Shown here piece by piece: positions 1-8,393 of a stretch of DNA of 64,000 bases. This DNA is from Lachnospiraceae bacterium UBA3401. Lineage in GTDB: Bacteria; Bacillota; Clostridia; Lachnospirales; Lachnospiraceae. The translations under genes were made by a program, and so were the position numbers. Every line of letters starts with the position of its first letter. Position 1 is the stretch's first letter. The stretch covers positions 6,378 through 70,377 of the forward strand of contig DEPD01000024.1 of the NCBI GenBank assembly GCA_002358575.1, given 5' to 3'. The notes beneath the pieces were generated by a model. It saw only the letters and a program-made list of their open reading frames with translations, ran no database searches and was not told where the DNA came from.

Positions 1-389
1 GCTTCTGTTGTTCCTCCAGTTGCAATCAAATCATCCACTACCAGAACCTTCTGTCCTGGCTGAACGGAATCCTTATGCATCTCTATGGTTGCTTTGCCGT
101 ATTCCAAGTCATAGTCAATAGAAACGGTTTCCCTTGGAAGTTTTCCTTTTTTCCGAATTAAGACAAACGGTTTATGGTTGTTATAGGCAATTGGCGTTCC
201 AAAAATAAATCCTCTAGATTCAGCCCCCACCACAACATCATATTCCAAATCTTTCACTAAATCCTGCATTGTATTAATGGCAAGATGCAACCCTTCTGCA
301 TCCTGCAAGACACTTGTCACATCACGAAAAATAATGCCAGGTTCTGGAAAGTCAGGTATTGCTCTTACGTATTCTTCCAATTTTTTCAT
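1..389 (-). CDS. apt: Adenine phosphoribosyltransferase (3' end outside window)
   Basis: Purine salvage enzyme of the cytosol: adenine + PRPP to AMP + pyrophosphate. About 129 N-terminal residues are visible. They begin MKKLEEYVRAIPDFPEPGI, the usual Apt opening, carry VVVGAESRGFIFG near residues 53-63, and reach the PRPP-binding loop VLVVDDLIATGGTT at about 115-128, where the window ends. The start at 389 follows a GGAG ribosome site. A good SigA-type promoter lies upstream at 470-498, so the gene probably begins its own transcript. Identification is firm; only the C-terminal third is missing, by window truncation and not by decay. Confidence 0.95.
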   Translation of the reverse strand, partial: MKKLEEYVRAIPDFPEPGIIFRDVTSVLQDAEGLHLAINTMQDLVKDLEYDVVVGAESRGFIFGTPIAYNNHKPFVLIRKKGKLPRETVSIDYDLEYGKATIEMHKDSVQPGQKVLVVDDLIATGGTTE

Positions 390-469
390 AATGTATTCTC
401 CAATCTTCCTCTTTTTTTAGATTTTTTTACAGAAACATTATATTTTCTGAATTATTTTTTAATATTACC

Positions 470-498
470 ATTATAGTATTATTTGAATATGAAGTCAA
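470..498 (-). promoter_or_regulatory. SigA-type promoter for apt
   Basis: On the minus strand, TTGACT (493-498), a 17-base spacer and TATAAT (470-475) precede apt by about 80 bases. Confidence 0.75.
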
Positions 499-529
499 TT
501 CTTTTTCTTAGCACTAATTTTGTATATTA

Positions 530-1669
530 CTATTGAATATCAATCCACTCCACTTCTTCTTGCTGGTCAATGATTTTGTTATCAATATTAAGTACACCAC
601 ATCTTTCTTGAATCGCCTTCTCAACCTCCTTTTCTGTAACCCAGTTAATCCCTGCCTCGTCACGACATCGATTAACATAGGTCTCACATACACTGATCTG
701 ATCGTCAGTGCACTCACTCAAATCATAAGTATGCAATATTTTATCGCCAATTGTATGAATCATTACAGAAAATAGAATGTCCTCATTTCCTGCAAAGACT
801 TCATTGTAAATCGTTTCATCAATACAGCGCGCCCAAGATCCACTCAAAATCTCTGTTGCATAGATATCCACAACTTTTCCATTCGTCAAAACCACCGACT
901 CTACTCCTATATGATCGCCAGCTCCAGCCGAACCTCCTGACACAAGCAGCCCATTTTTACATGCTTTTGTATAACTGCGCGCCCAACATTCATAGAAACT
1001 TGTCAGATATAACTTCCCTTCATTCTCTGCAATTACATAGACCGCAAAACTATCATCATTTTGCGTATAAATTCCAAGTCCCGAAAACTTCACCAACAAA
1101 ATACGTGTGCGATTATCTGAACTTTCCAGATATGCATACTGCGCGTTATCATAAGAAGTCTTTATTGAATACTCTGGGTCAAAATAACTTGCATTTACAT
1201 ACTCTCCCAGTTCTGTAAATGTATAGGACTTGCCTAGTTCCAAATTATAAATTTTGTAATCATTCTGTGGAAAATCTTTATTAACAGTCGCTGAAACCTC
1301 ATTTTTTATAAATGCTGTATATAAATCCTGCGGTGTTTCCTTATTTTGTGCACTGTCAGATGATTCCTGCGATGTTTCATTGCTCTGCATGTTATCAAAT
1401 GTTTCCTGCGGTGTTTTACTGCTCTGCACACTGTCAGATACTTCCTGCGATATTTCATTGCTCTGTGTGCTATCAGATGTTTCCTGCAAATAACTTCTTT
1501 GTTCGGTATCCTTTTCTGCTAGGTCATAGTCTGTATTATCTTCCTGATATGTCTGTGTTTTTTCTGTCTCTCCACTGTTCATATCAATGGAATGAATCTC
1601 TTGTTTACTACAGCCAGTAAATGTCACTACTGCTCCCAATAATAATACTGCCATCATTTTCTTTTTCAT
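530..1669 (-). CDS. Lipoprotein with Ser/Gln/Glu repeat stalk and unknown C-terminal domain
   Basis: A 379-residue exported lipoprotein. Residues 1-20 form a lipoprotein signal: positive start (MKKKMM), hydrophobic core, lipobox FTGC with Cys20. A low-complexity acidic linker follows and includes four 13-residue repeats (63-114), then a domain of about 260 residues whose family I do not recognise. That domain has scattered cysteines and a possible ligand-binding or extracellular sensor character, which is only a guess. The start follows a GGGG ribosome site. The gene stands alone between the ABC exporter operon and apt. The linker probably spaces the folded domain from the membrane surface. 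Confidence 0.8.
   Translation of the reverse strand: MKKKMMAVLLLGAVVTFTGCSKQEIHSIDMNSGETEKTQTYQEDNTDYDLAEKDTEQRSYLQETSDSTQSNEISQEVSDSVQSSKTPQETFDNMQSNETSQESSDSAQNKETPQDLYTAFIKNEVSATVNKDFPQNDYKIYNLELGKSYTFTELGEYVNASYFDPEYSIKTSYDNAQYAYLESSDNRTRILLVKFSGLGIYTQNDDSFAVYVIAENEGKLYLTSFYECWARSYTKACKNGLLVSGGSAGAGDHIGVESVVLTNGKVVDIYATEILSGSWARCIDETIYNEVFAGNEDILFSVMIHTIGDKILHTYDLSECTDDQISVCETYVNRCRDEAGINWVTEKEVEKAIQERCGVLNIDNKIIDQQEEVEWIDIQ
1328..1483 (-). repeat. Four in-frame 39-bp tandem repeats (13 residues each)
   Basis: Residues 63-114 of the lipoprotein are four consecutive 13-mers of the form E-x-S-D-S-x-Q-S-N-E-T-x-Q (for example ETSDSTQSNEISQ and ESSDSAQNKETPQ). The unit is exactly 39 bases, so copy number can change without a frameshift. 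Confidence 0.85.
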
Positions 1670-1772
1670 AATATTCCCCTATCCTTACCAAATTTGCTGT
1701 ATGAAAAATCTATTTTTCACACTGTTACGATTTCTTCTGTGCAACTTTTGCGATTGTTGGATACATTTATTT

Positions 1773-3542
1773 CTACTCAAACTGTGCTCTATACATTTGA
1801 TAATAAAATCCTTCTTGTCTCATCAACTCCAAATGTGTCCCTTGCTCCACAATCTCCCCGTGATTTACCACTAAAATTTCATCTGCATTTTGAATCGTAG
1901 AAAGCCTGTGTGCGATAACAAAGCAAGTTTTATGTTCCATCAGCGCCCGCATTGCCTGTTGTATTTGCTGCTCCGTTCTCGTATCGACATTGGAAGTTGC
2001 CTCGTCAAGAATAAGCATTGGCGCCTCCAATAGCATTGCTCGCGCAATCGTTAACAACTGCTTTTGCCCTTTAGAAATATTGGTTCCCTCATCTGTAAGA
2101 ACTGTGGCATACCCCTGTGGCAGACGCTTGATATATGAATGGATTTTTGCAGCCTTCGCAGCGGCAGTCACCTCCTCAATTGTTGCTCCTTGCTTGCCGT
2201 AGGCTATATTTTCAAAAACTGTTCCCTCAAAAAGCCATGTATCTTGTAATACCATTGCATATACCCGCCGAAGACTTGCGCGCGTGATATCACAAATATT
2301 ATGACTATCTACCAAAATCTGTCCGTTATCCACATCATAAAAACGCATTAACAAATTGATTAATGTTGTTTTTCCTGCACCAGTTGGACCGACAATGGCT
2401 ACCAATTTCCCTGGAGCAGCATGCAAATTTAAATGTTTAATAATACATTGTTCTTTTGTGTATCCAAAACTTACATCTTTTAATTGCACATCTCCTTTTA
2501 CAGTTTCCAATGTGATAGCACCTTCTCTGTCTGCTATCTCCGACGGTTCATCAATCATCATAAACACACGTTCTGCCGCAGCGAGCGCAGACTGCAATTC
2601 GCTCATTATATTTGCCGCCTCATTAATTGGTCCCGAAAATTTTCTGGAATATAAAATAAAAGAAGATATACTGCCTACACGCATGTGCCCGGACAAAAAC
2701 AAAAGCGCCCCAAAGACACTGACCAGCGTAAGAGAAAGATTATTGATAAAATTGACTGTCGGTCCCACTACGCTTCCGTAATATTCTGCCCTATAGTACG
2801 CCTCAACAGCCTCCTCATTCTTTCCATCAAATTTTGTGATTGTGCGTTCCTCCTGATGATATGCTTTTAATGTTTTTTGCCCAGAAATCATTTCCTCTAC
2901 AAAACCATTTAGTTCACCAAGTTTATGGGACCGCAAACGAAACAGAGGACGCGTTTTTCCTGTAATCAGCTTTGTCAGCAAAATGGACAATGGCACCGTA
3001 AAAGTAAAAATCAACACCAACCGCGGCGAAATAGCAATCATCATTGAAAAAGCACCAACAACTGTAATGAGCGTTGTGAGAATCTGTATCAAATCATTTG
3101 CCAGTGATGTATTAACTGTATCAATATCATAAGAAATACGGCTGATAATATCCCCTGTCTGATGTGTGTCAAAGTATCCTACAGGCAATTCCATCAGATG
3201 CGTGAAGACATCTTCCCGCATTTGATATACCACCTTTCGACTAATATGAATCATCAATACAGCAAGAATATAAGACAGCACTGAAGAAAACAGATAAAAC
3301 ACAACCATCATTTCCACATAATAAAACACACGCGGAAAATCCACTTTTCCGACTCCTGGTTCAATCGCATCAATCGCATAACCGGAAAGCATCGGTCCAA
3401 CTAATGCCAGCAGATTGCTGCCAATGGTCAGCGCAAGGGCAAGCAATACCCAATATCGGTATTGCATCAAATATGTTCCAAGCCGCAAAATTGTTCCCTT
3501 GCGGTTTTTTGGCTTTTCATACCTTTTTTGACCTTCTGCCAT
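1773..3542 (-). CDS. ABC exporter half-transporter (degenerate signature motif)
   Basis: A 589-residue fused membrane and ATPase half-transporter of the multidrug or lipid exporter type. Residues about 25-320 form the six-helix ABC exporter domain. The nucleotide-binding domain has Walker A GPTGAGKT (385-392), Walker B ending LILDEATSNVD (catalytic Glu present) and a signature ISKGQ near 489-493 in place of LSGGQ. The start has the ribosome site AGGAGG. It lies 20 bases downstream of its partner at 3563-5272 and surely pairs with it. The non-consensus signature is the expected hallmark of one subunit of a heterodimeric exporter. The substrate cannot be told from sequence. Confidence 0.92.
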   Translation of the reverse strand: MAEGQKRYEKPKNRKGTILRLGTYLMQYRYWVLLALALTIGSNLLALVGPMLSGYAIDAIEPGVGKVDFPRVFYYVEMMVVFYLFSSVLSYILAVLMIHISRKVVYQMREDVFTHLMELPVGYFDTHQTGDIISRISYDIDTVNTSLANDLIQILTTLITVVGAFSMMIAISPRLVLIFTFTVPLSILLTKLITGKTRPLFRLRSHKLGELNGFVEEMISGQKTLKAYHQEERTITKFDGKNEEAVEAYYRAEYYGSVVGPTVNFINNLSLTLVSVFGALLFLSGHMRVGSISSFILYSRKFSGPINEAANIMSELQSALAAAERVFMMIDEPSEIADREGAITLETVKGDVQLKDVSFGYTKEQCIIKHLNLHAAPGKLVAIVGPTGAGKTTLINLLMRFYDVDNGQILVDSHNICDITRASLRRVYAMVLQDTWLFEGTVFENIAYGKQGATIEEVTAAAKAAKIHSYIKRLPQGYATVLTDEGTNISKGQKQLLTIARAMLLEAPMLILDEATSNVDTRTEQQIQQAMRALMEHKTCFVIAHRLSTIQNADEILVVNHGEIVEQGTHLELMRQEGFYYQMYRAQFE

Positions 3543-3562
3543 AATAAAATTCCTCCTGCATA

Positions 3563-5272
3563 CTACAGTTGCGAATCCCTAATTTCACGATACACTTCAC
3601 ATTGTTCTAAAAGCGCTTCATGCGTTCCATATCCAATCATTTTTCCGTCCTCTAGCACCAAAATATGATCTGCGTGCATAATGGAACTGACGCGCTGCGC
3701 AATAATAATCTTTGTTGTGTCCGCAAAATGCGTTGCAAGTTCATGGCGCAAAGCCGCATCTGTCTTGTAATCGAGCGCGCTCGAAGAATCATCTAAGATA
3801 AGAATATCTGGGTGTGCCGCCAACGCCCGCGCAATCAAAATGCGCTGTTTCTGTCCACCGCTAAGATTTGCCCCACGCACATTAATATGATTGTCATATC
3901 CACGCCCTGCCTCCTCAACAAACTCCTTCGCCTTGGCGTGCGCAACTGCCTCCTTGATATTATCCGCAGAGAGTGTCCGTCCCATGCGGACATTCTCTGC
4001 TATCGAGTCCTCAAAAATTGTGTCATTTTGAAAAACAACCCCAAATCGCTCTCGCAGTACACCTGTCGATATCGCACGAATATTTTCACCCTCAATATAA
4101 ATATTTCCTTGATTCACCTCATAAAAACGTAATAACAGCGCAGCAAGCGTACTTTTTCCTGCCCCCGTCGCCCCGATAATGCCCAAAGTTTCACCTTTGT
4201 TGAGTGAAAAGCTTATATCCGTTAAATTTGGTTCCTCTTGTGCCTCCTTATAAGAAAAAGTCACATGGGAAAATCGAATAAAAGCGGCATCATTTGTCAG
4301 CTTTTCGCAGAGTGCAGGCAACATCTCCTCCGGCACATCAATGACTTCCACAATACGGTTCGCCGAAGCGACCGCCTTTGAGATAATCACAAACATTTTT
4401 GATATATTGATCATCGCGTTGAGAATAATTGTAAAATATGTAAGAAAAGCAAGAATTTTGCCGACCTCCGAGCTGCCACAATTCACTCTGTACGCCCCGA
4501 CAATCACAACAAACACAAGTCCAAGATTCAGAAAAAGATTCGTGGCAGGGTTGACAATTGCCATTGTGATATCCGCCTTCTTTTCCAATGTGACAACTTC
4601 TTTATTTAATGCGTCATACCGCTCCGCCTCATACCCTGTCTTTGAAAGTGCTTTAATTACGCGGATTCCGGCGATATCCTCCCGCAGCAGGCGAACAAAC
4701 TTATCAACTGCCCGCTGCAAAGCATTGTACATTGGGATACTTTTTCTGGAAAAATAATACGTGACAAATGCTGTGACTGGCATTACAGAAACCAATACCA
4801 GCGTTAAAACTGGGTCCAATGTCAATGTCACAAGGATTCCACCAACAACTAAAATCGGTGCGCGCACGCCTAGGCGTTGAACTCGCCCTAACATCTGTTG
4901 TACATTATAAGTATCTGTCGTAAGCCTTGAGATTAAGGACGGCTTTGTAAATGCATCTGTTTTTGTATTGGAAAGCCACATAATTTTCTCAAACAAATCA
5001 TGCCGCAAAGTCTCTGTTGTATCCCGCGCCACCTTGGACGCCATGCGGTTTGCAATGACATTGAATGTCAGCGCAAACACCGAACATACCAACATCACCA
5101 ATCCCCACAGATAGATGCTGTTTTTCCTGCCCTGTGGAATAACTGTATCTATCATATATGCTAGTATCCACGGCAGACACAAATCCATTATTGTACCAAT
5201 AAACTTGATGACAAACCCCATTAGCATACGCATGTAATAAGGTTTTAAATAAACTGACAGCACCTTTTTCAT
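3563..5272 (-). CDS. ABC exporter half-transporter (degenerate catalytic glutamate)
   Basis: A 569-residue partner of the downstream exporter gene. N-terminal membrane domain about 10-310; Walker A GATGAGKS (367-374), canonical signature LSGGQ (470-474), Walker B followed by Asp where the catalytic Glu should be (LILDDSSSALD). This Walker site and the ISKGQ signature of the partner together form the non-hydrolysing site of a heterodimer, as known for TM287/288- and BmrCD-type exporters. An upstream in-frame start at 5302 is possible, but TAAGGAGG lies just before the ATG at 5272, overlapping the stop of the MutS-like gene, so I chose 5272. Confidence 0.92.
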   Translation of the reverse strand: MKKVLSVYLKPYYMRMLMGFVIKFIGTIMDLCLPWILAYMIDTVIPQGRKNSIYLWGLVMLVCSVFALTFNVIANRMASKVARDTTETLRHDLFEKIMWLSNTKTDAFTKPSLISRLTTDTYNVQQMLGRVQRLGVRAPILVVGGILVTLTLDPVLTLVLVSVMPVTAFVTYYFSRKSIPMYNALQRAVDKFVRLLREDIAGIRVIKALSKTGYEAERYDALNKEVVTLEKKADITMAIVNPATNLFLNLGLVFVVIVGAYRVNCGSSEVGKILAFLTYFTIILNAMINISKMFVIISKAVASANRIVEVIDVPEEMLPALCEKLTNDAAFIRFSHVTFSYKEAQEEPNLTDISFSLNKGETLGIIGATGAGKSTLAALLLRFYEVNQGNIYIEGENIRAISTGVLRERFGVVFQNDTIFEDSIAENVRMGRTLSADNIKEAVAHAKAKEFVEEAGRGYDNHINVRGANLSGGQKQRILIARALAAHPDILILDDSSSALDYKTDAALRHELATHFADTTKIIIAQRVSSIMHADHILVLEDGKMIGYGTHEALLEQCEVYREIRDSQL

Positions 5273-5282
5273 GACAGCCTCC

Positions 5283-6989
5283 TTAGATTGTCCTCCACTC
5301 ACCGTTTCTTAAAAACTCGCCTGCCATATCGTCTGCTTTTTCAATAATTTCCTTGGAAAATCCAATAATTTCCAACAGTTTAATTGCATTTCTGGTTTGT
5401 GCTCGTCCCTCAAGCAACCTGTATGAAAACAGCACATCGCCATGCTTGACTTCCTCCTCAAAATGACTGTTCTCATAATACTGTTCCAGCAAATGCGTCA
5501 ACTCGATATCATGTGTCGCTGCAAAACAATAGATACCTTTCTGCGAAAGTCTTTTTAAAATCTGCGTGGACGCCGCAATACGCTCCACTGTATTTGTTCC
5601 GCGAAGCACCTCATCTACAAAACATAATAAAGGCAGCGCATCCTTTGCATCTGCGGCATCTATAATGCGTTTCAACGCCTTAATCTCCACAATATAATAA
5701 CTCTCCCCATTTGCAAGATTATCGCGCAGAGACATAGAAGAATAAATTCTGAAATAATTTCCCTTGTACATCTTTGCAGTACAAGTACAGACTGTCTGTG
5801 CCAAAATCGCGTTGATTGCTGTCATTTTTAAAAACGTTGATTTTCCAGATGCATTGGAACCAGTAATAATCATTCCCCTATTTTGAGAAAAACTATTTGC
5901 CACAGGATTTTCAATACAAGGGTGAAATCCCTCACTCAAAATAAAACGGCTGTCACACCCAGTCTGCAAAAGCGGTGTGCAATAATACGGCAGCGCGGCT
6001 CTAAAATATCCAATAGAAATCACAGTATCAATATAGCCGATATCCCCTGCAAGTCCAATGATTGCATCTTTATTTTTATGAACAATATTCAGCATTTTAT
6101 TAAAGCGAATCAAGTCAATATGCGTCAACATCTTAATATAATCAAACAGCAATTCATCAATATTTCCAGTAGACGCATTCATTTTTAGAACCATTCCTGA
6201 ATTTTTCTCAAAATCCTTAAACCTGCTTCTCTTTGCTTTGAGTCCAACAGTATAGTCCTCCATCTCAGGACCAAATGCGTGTCCCGCTATCTCATCTGCA
6301 CAGTGCAGCATACGTGTAATATAAGCAAACGTTGTCACATAAGGCGCTGCAATGCCCTTCTCTTTCATATACGTAACAATATTAAAACACGCAGTTGCAA
6401 TCACCATTGGCACACCCAGAGAAGTCCGCACAAAAATAACAGCTATCGACACCAAAAGTAATAAAATACACAGATAATGCACCTTATTACTCCGCACGCC
6501 CAATTCACCAAGATAATCCAGATAATCAGAGAGCGCATACTTGCCTGTATGCCCTAACTCCTTGAGGGACATCATGATATCGAGACGCTCTTTTTCATGT
6601 TCCATCATGTAGTCAATCTGTGTCACCATCCGCGCCTGCATACCATCTCTGTCATCTAAAACAGGACGCCGCAACATTGCATAGAGAAATTCTTCACCCG
6701 ACGAAGACTGTGTAAAATTCATGCGTGCAAAAATACTGTCCATTCCCAAATCATTCCATGTAATCTCATCAACATCATTTCCACCAGTCTCTTTTTCCCG
6801 CATATGCCAATAATACCGCGATATTTTATCAAGTTCCTCGGCACTATATGTTCTGTCTGGAAAATGACCATAAAGTGCTTTTAACTGATCGCGATATTTC
6901 TTTTTTTGTCTTTTTTCATCGATCACGCCACGAATCATGACATACAAAAACACTGCTATTAATATAATAAGTAATACTATCAATTCCAT
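5283..6989 (-). CDS. Membrane-anchored MutS-like ATPase
   Basis: A 568-residue protein with the MutS ATPase domain (domain V) but no mismatch-recognition domain. The N-terminus MELIVLLIILIAVFLYVMI is a membrane segment, and a second hydrophobic stretch lies around 175-205. A MutS-like core/lever region follows, then Walker A GSNASGKST (about 377-385) and Walker B LLCFVDEVLRGTNT (about 454-467). This subfamily is common in Clostridia and Bacteroidetes and has no settled role; mismatch repair is unlikely. The start at 6989 (not 7049) is preferred because it follows a GGAG and only slightly overlaps the end of cdd. Confidence 0.85.
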   Translation of the reverse strand: MELIVLLIILIAVFLYVMIRGVIDEKRQKKKYRDQLKALYGHFPDRTYSAEELDKISRYYWHMREKETGGNDVDEITWNDLGMDSIFARMNFTQSSSGEEFLYAMLRRPVLDDRDGMQARMVTQIDYMMEHEKERLDIMMSLKELGHTGKYALSDYLDYLGELGVRSNKVHYLCILLLLVSIAVIFVRTSLGVPMVIATACFNIVTYMKEKGIAAPYVTTFAYITRMLHCADEIAGHAFGPEMEDYTVGLKAKRSRFKDFEKNSGMVLKMNASTGNIDELLFDYIKMLTHIDLIRFNKMLNIVHKNKDAIIGLAGDIGYIDTVISIGYFRAALPYYCTPLLQTGCDSRFILSEGFHPCIENPVANSFSQNRGMIITGSNASGKSTFLKMTAINAILAQTVCTCTAKMYKGNYFRIYSSMSLRDNLANGESYYIVEIKALKRIIDAADAKDALPLLCFVDEVLRGTNTVERIAASTQILKRLSQKGIYCFAATHDIELTHLLEQYYENSHFEEEVKHGDVLFSYRLLEGRAQTRNAIKLLEIIGFSKEIIEKADDMAGEFLRNGEWRTI

Positions 6990-7005
6990 TGCCTTTTCGC
7001 CGCTC

Positions 7006-7413
7006 CTACAAATTCTGAGGTCCAAAACCATGCGGAAGCATTTCTGCAAGCGTCTGCTCTAAATACTGTTCCTCTGAAATTGCTGTAATGACCCGAAATT
7101 TCTCTGGATTGCAAAATTCTATCATTACTTGTCTACACACACCACAAGGATAGGCATAATCTGTCGGATTGTCCTCATAGCCGCCCACAATCGCAATCGC
7201 ATCAAATTCACGTTCTCCCTCACTTACTGCCTTAAAAAAAGCAGTCCGCTCCGCACAGTTTGTGGGCGTATAAGCTGCATTTTCAATATTACAACCTTTG
7301 TAAACTTTGCCCTGTCTTGTTAAAAGCGCCGCACCTACCATGTAATTTGAATAAGGCACATATGCCATCTGCCTTGCCTCCAATGCCAATCTTATCAGTT
7401 CTTTATTATCCAT
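7006..7413 (-). CDS. cdd: Cytidine deaminase
   Basis: A 135-residue homotetramer-type cytidine deaminase converting cytidine and deoxycytidine to uridine forms in pyrimidine salvage. The zinc site is complete: Cys53 and the proton-shuttle Glu55 in TNCAERTAFF, and Cys90 and Cys93 in YPCGVCRQ. The substrate motif GCNIENAAY is also present. It sits 13 bases downstream of the purine nucleoside phosphorylase gene, forming a nucleoside-salvage pair. Its 3' end abuts the MutS-like gene, so the three are probably co-transcribed. Confidence 0.96.
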   Translation of the reverse strand: MDNKELIRLALEARQMAYVPYSNYMVGAALLTRQGKVYKGCNIENAAYTPTNCAERTAFFKAVSEGEREFDAIAIVGGYEDNPTDYAYPCGVCRQVMIEFCNPEKFRVITAISEEQYLEQTLAEMLPHGFGPQNL

Positions 7414-7426
7414 ATATAACTATCCC

Positions 7427-8257
7427 CTATATTGTCTTTCCAAATGCTATAATACTGTCTGTCACAAGTCTTGTAAACTTCTCTGCTGCCTTGTCTGCTG
7501 CCTCTTGTACCTCTTTGTGCGAAAGTGGCGTTGGACTCATACCTGCAGCGAGATTGCACACACAGGAAATGCCACAGATTTTCATACCAGCATGATTTGC
7601 GGCAATTGCCTCCACAACAGTACTCATTCCTACCGCATCCGCAAACTGAGCAAGCATCTTAATTTCTGCGGGCGATTCATAACTTGGACCTGTAAGCTGT
7701 ACATAAACACCTTCCTGAATTGCAATCTGGTCTGCTACTGCCGTTTTTCTTATCATATCCTGTAAATCAAGGTCATATACGCCGCTCATATCTGGAAATC
7801 TAGTCCCCAGTGAATCAATGTTTTCCCCAATTAATGGATTTGGTACAAACACTCCAATATGGTCGGTAATCAACATCAAATCACCTGCTGAAAAAGTCTT
7901 GTTCATTCCGCCAGATGCATTGGTCAAAAATAATATTTCAGCACCCAAAAGTTTGATTAGACGCACTGGAAGCACAACATCTGTTATTGGATACCCTTCA
8001 TAATAATGTACACGTCCTTTCATGCACACCACAGGAACCTCTCCGACATAACCAAAAATAAACTTTCCAGCATGGCCAGGCACAGTTGACACTGGAAACC
8101 CTTCAATATCCTGATAGGCAATCTCTGCGACAACTTTGATATTATCTGCGTAATTTCCCAGTCCCGAGCCAAGTACTAGCGCCACTTTTGGCACAAAATC
8201 TGTTTTACTTTTTACGCTCTGATAACAGCGCATTAGCTTTTCATATACTTCACTCAT
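7427..8257 (-). CDS. punA: Purine nucleoside phosphorylase (trimeric type)
   Basis: A 276-residue enzyme cleaving purine nucleosides (inosine, guanosine) with phosphate to base + ribose-1-phosphate. Phosphate-binding motif LVLGSGLGNYAD (about 27-38), HAGKF, the mid-protein NASGGMN and the C-terminal STVVEAIAANHAGM identify the low-molecular-mass trimeric family. The start at 8257 follows GGAGG with a 6-base gap. It begins the operon with cdd. A stem-loop repeat fragment (8283-8314) lies just upstream on the other strand. Confidence 0.94.
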   Translation of the reverse strand: MSEVYEKLMRCYQSVKSKTDFVPKVALVLGSGLGNYADNIKVVAEIAYQDIEGFPVSTVPGHAGKFIFGYVGEVPVVCMKGRVHYYEGYPITDVVLPVRLIKLLGAEILFLTNASGGMNKTFSAGDLMLITDHIGVFVPNPLIGENIDSLGTRFPDMSGVYDLDLQDMIRKTAVADQIAIQEGVYVQLTGPSYESPAEIKMLAQFADAVGMSTVVEAIAANHAGMKICGISCVCNLAAGMSPTPLSHKEVQEAADKAAEKFTRLVTDSIIAFGKTI

Positions 8258-8282
8258 AAAAAACCTCCATTCTCAATCTCTA

Positions 8283-8314
8283 AGCGGTAAGTCTTTTTTT
8301 ACCACCAGTATAAC
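8283..8314 (+). repeat. Partial copy of the intergenic stem-loop repeat family (3' hairpin only)
   Basis: The block matches the third hairpin of the 49371-49493 element: AAGCGGTAAGTCTTTTTTT followed by ACCACCAGTATAA. The inner stem here is GGTAA/TTACC where the 49371 copy has GGTCA/TGACC, so both sides changed together and pairing is kept. Confidence 0.7.
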
Positions 8315-8360
8315 AACAAAATATGAATTCAGTATATCATATTTTTTTCATCAGAACAAC

Positions 8361-8390
8361 CAAAAACAGGAGACCACTCCGGCCTCCTGC
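8361..8390 (-). terminator. Intrinsic terminator after spoIVA
   Basis: Minus-strand stem CAGGAG (8384-8389) with CTCCTG (8367-8372), followed by a five-T run, four bases past the spoIVA stop. Confidence 0.7.
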
Positions 8391-8393
8391 GTT

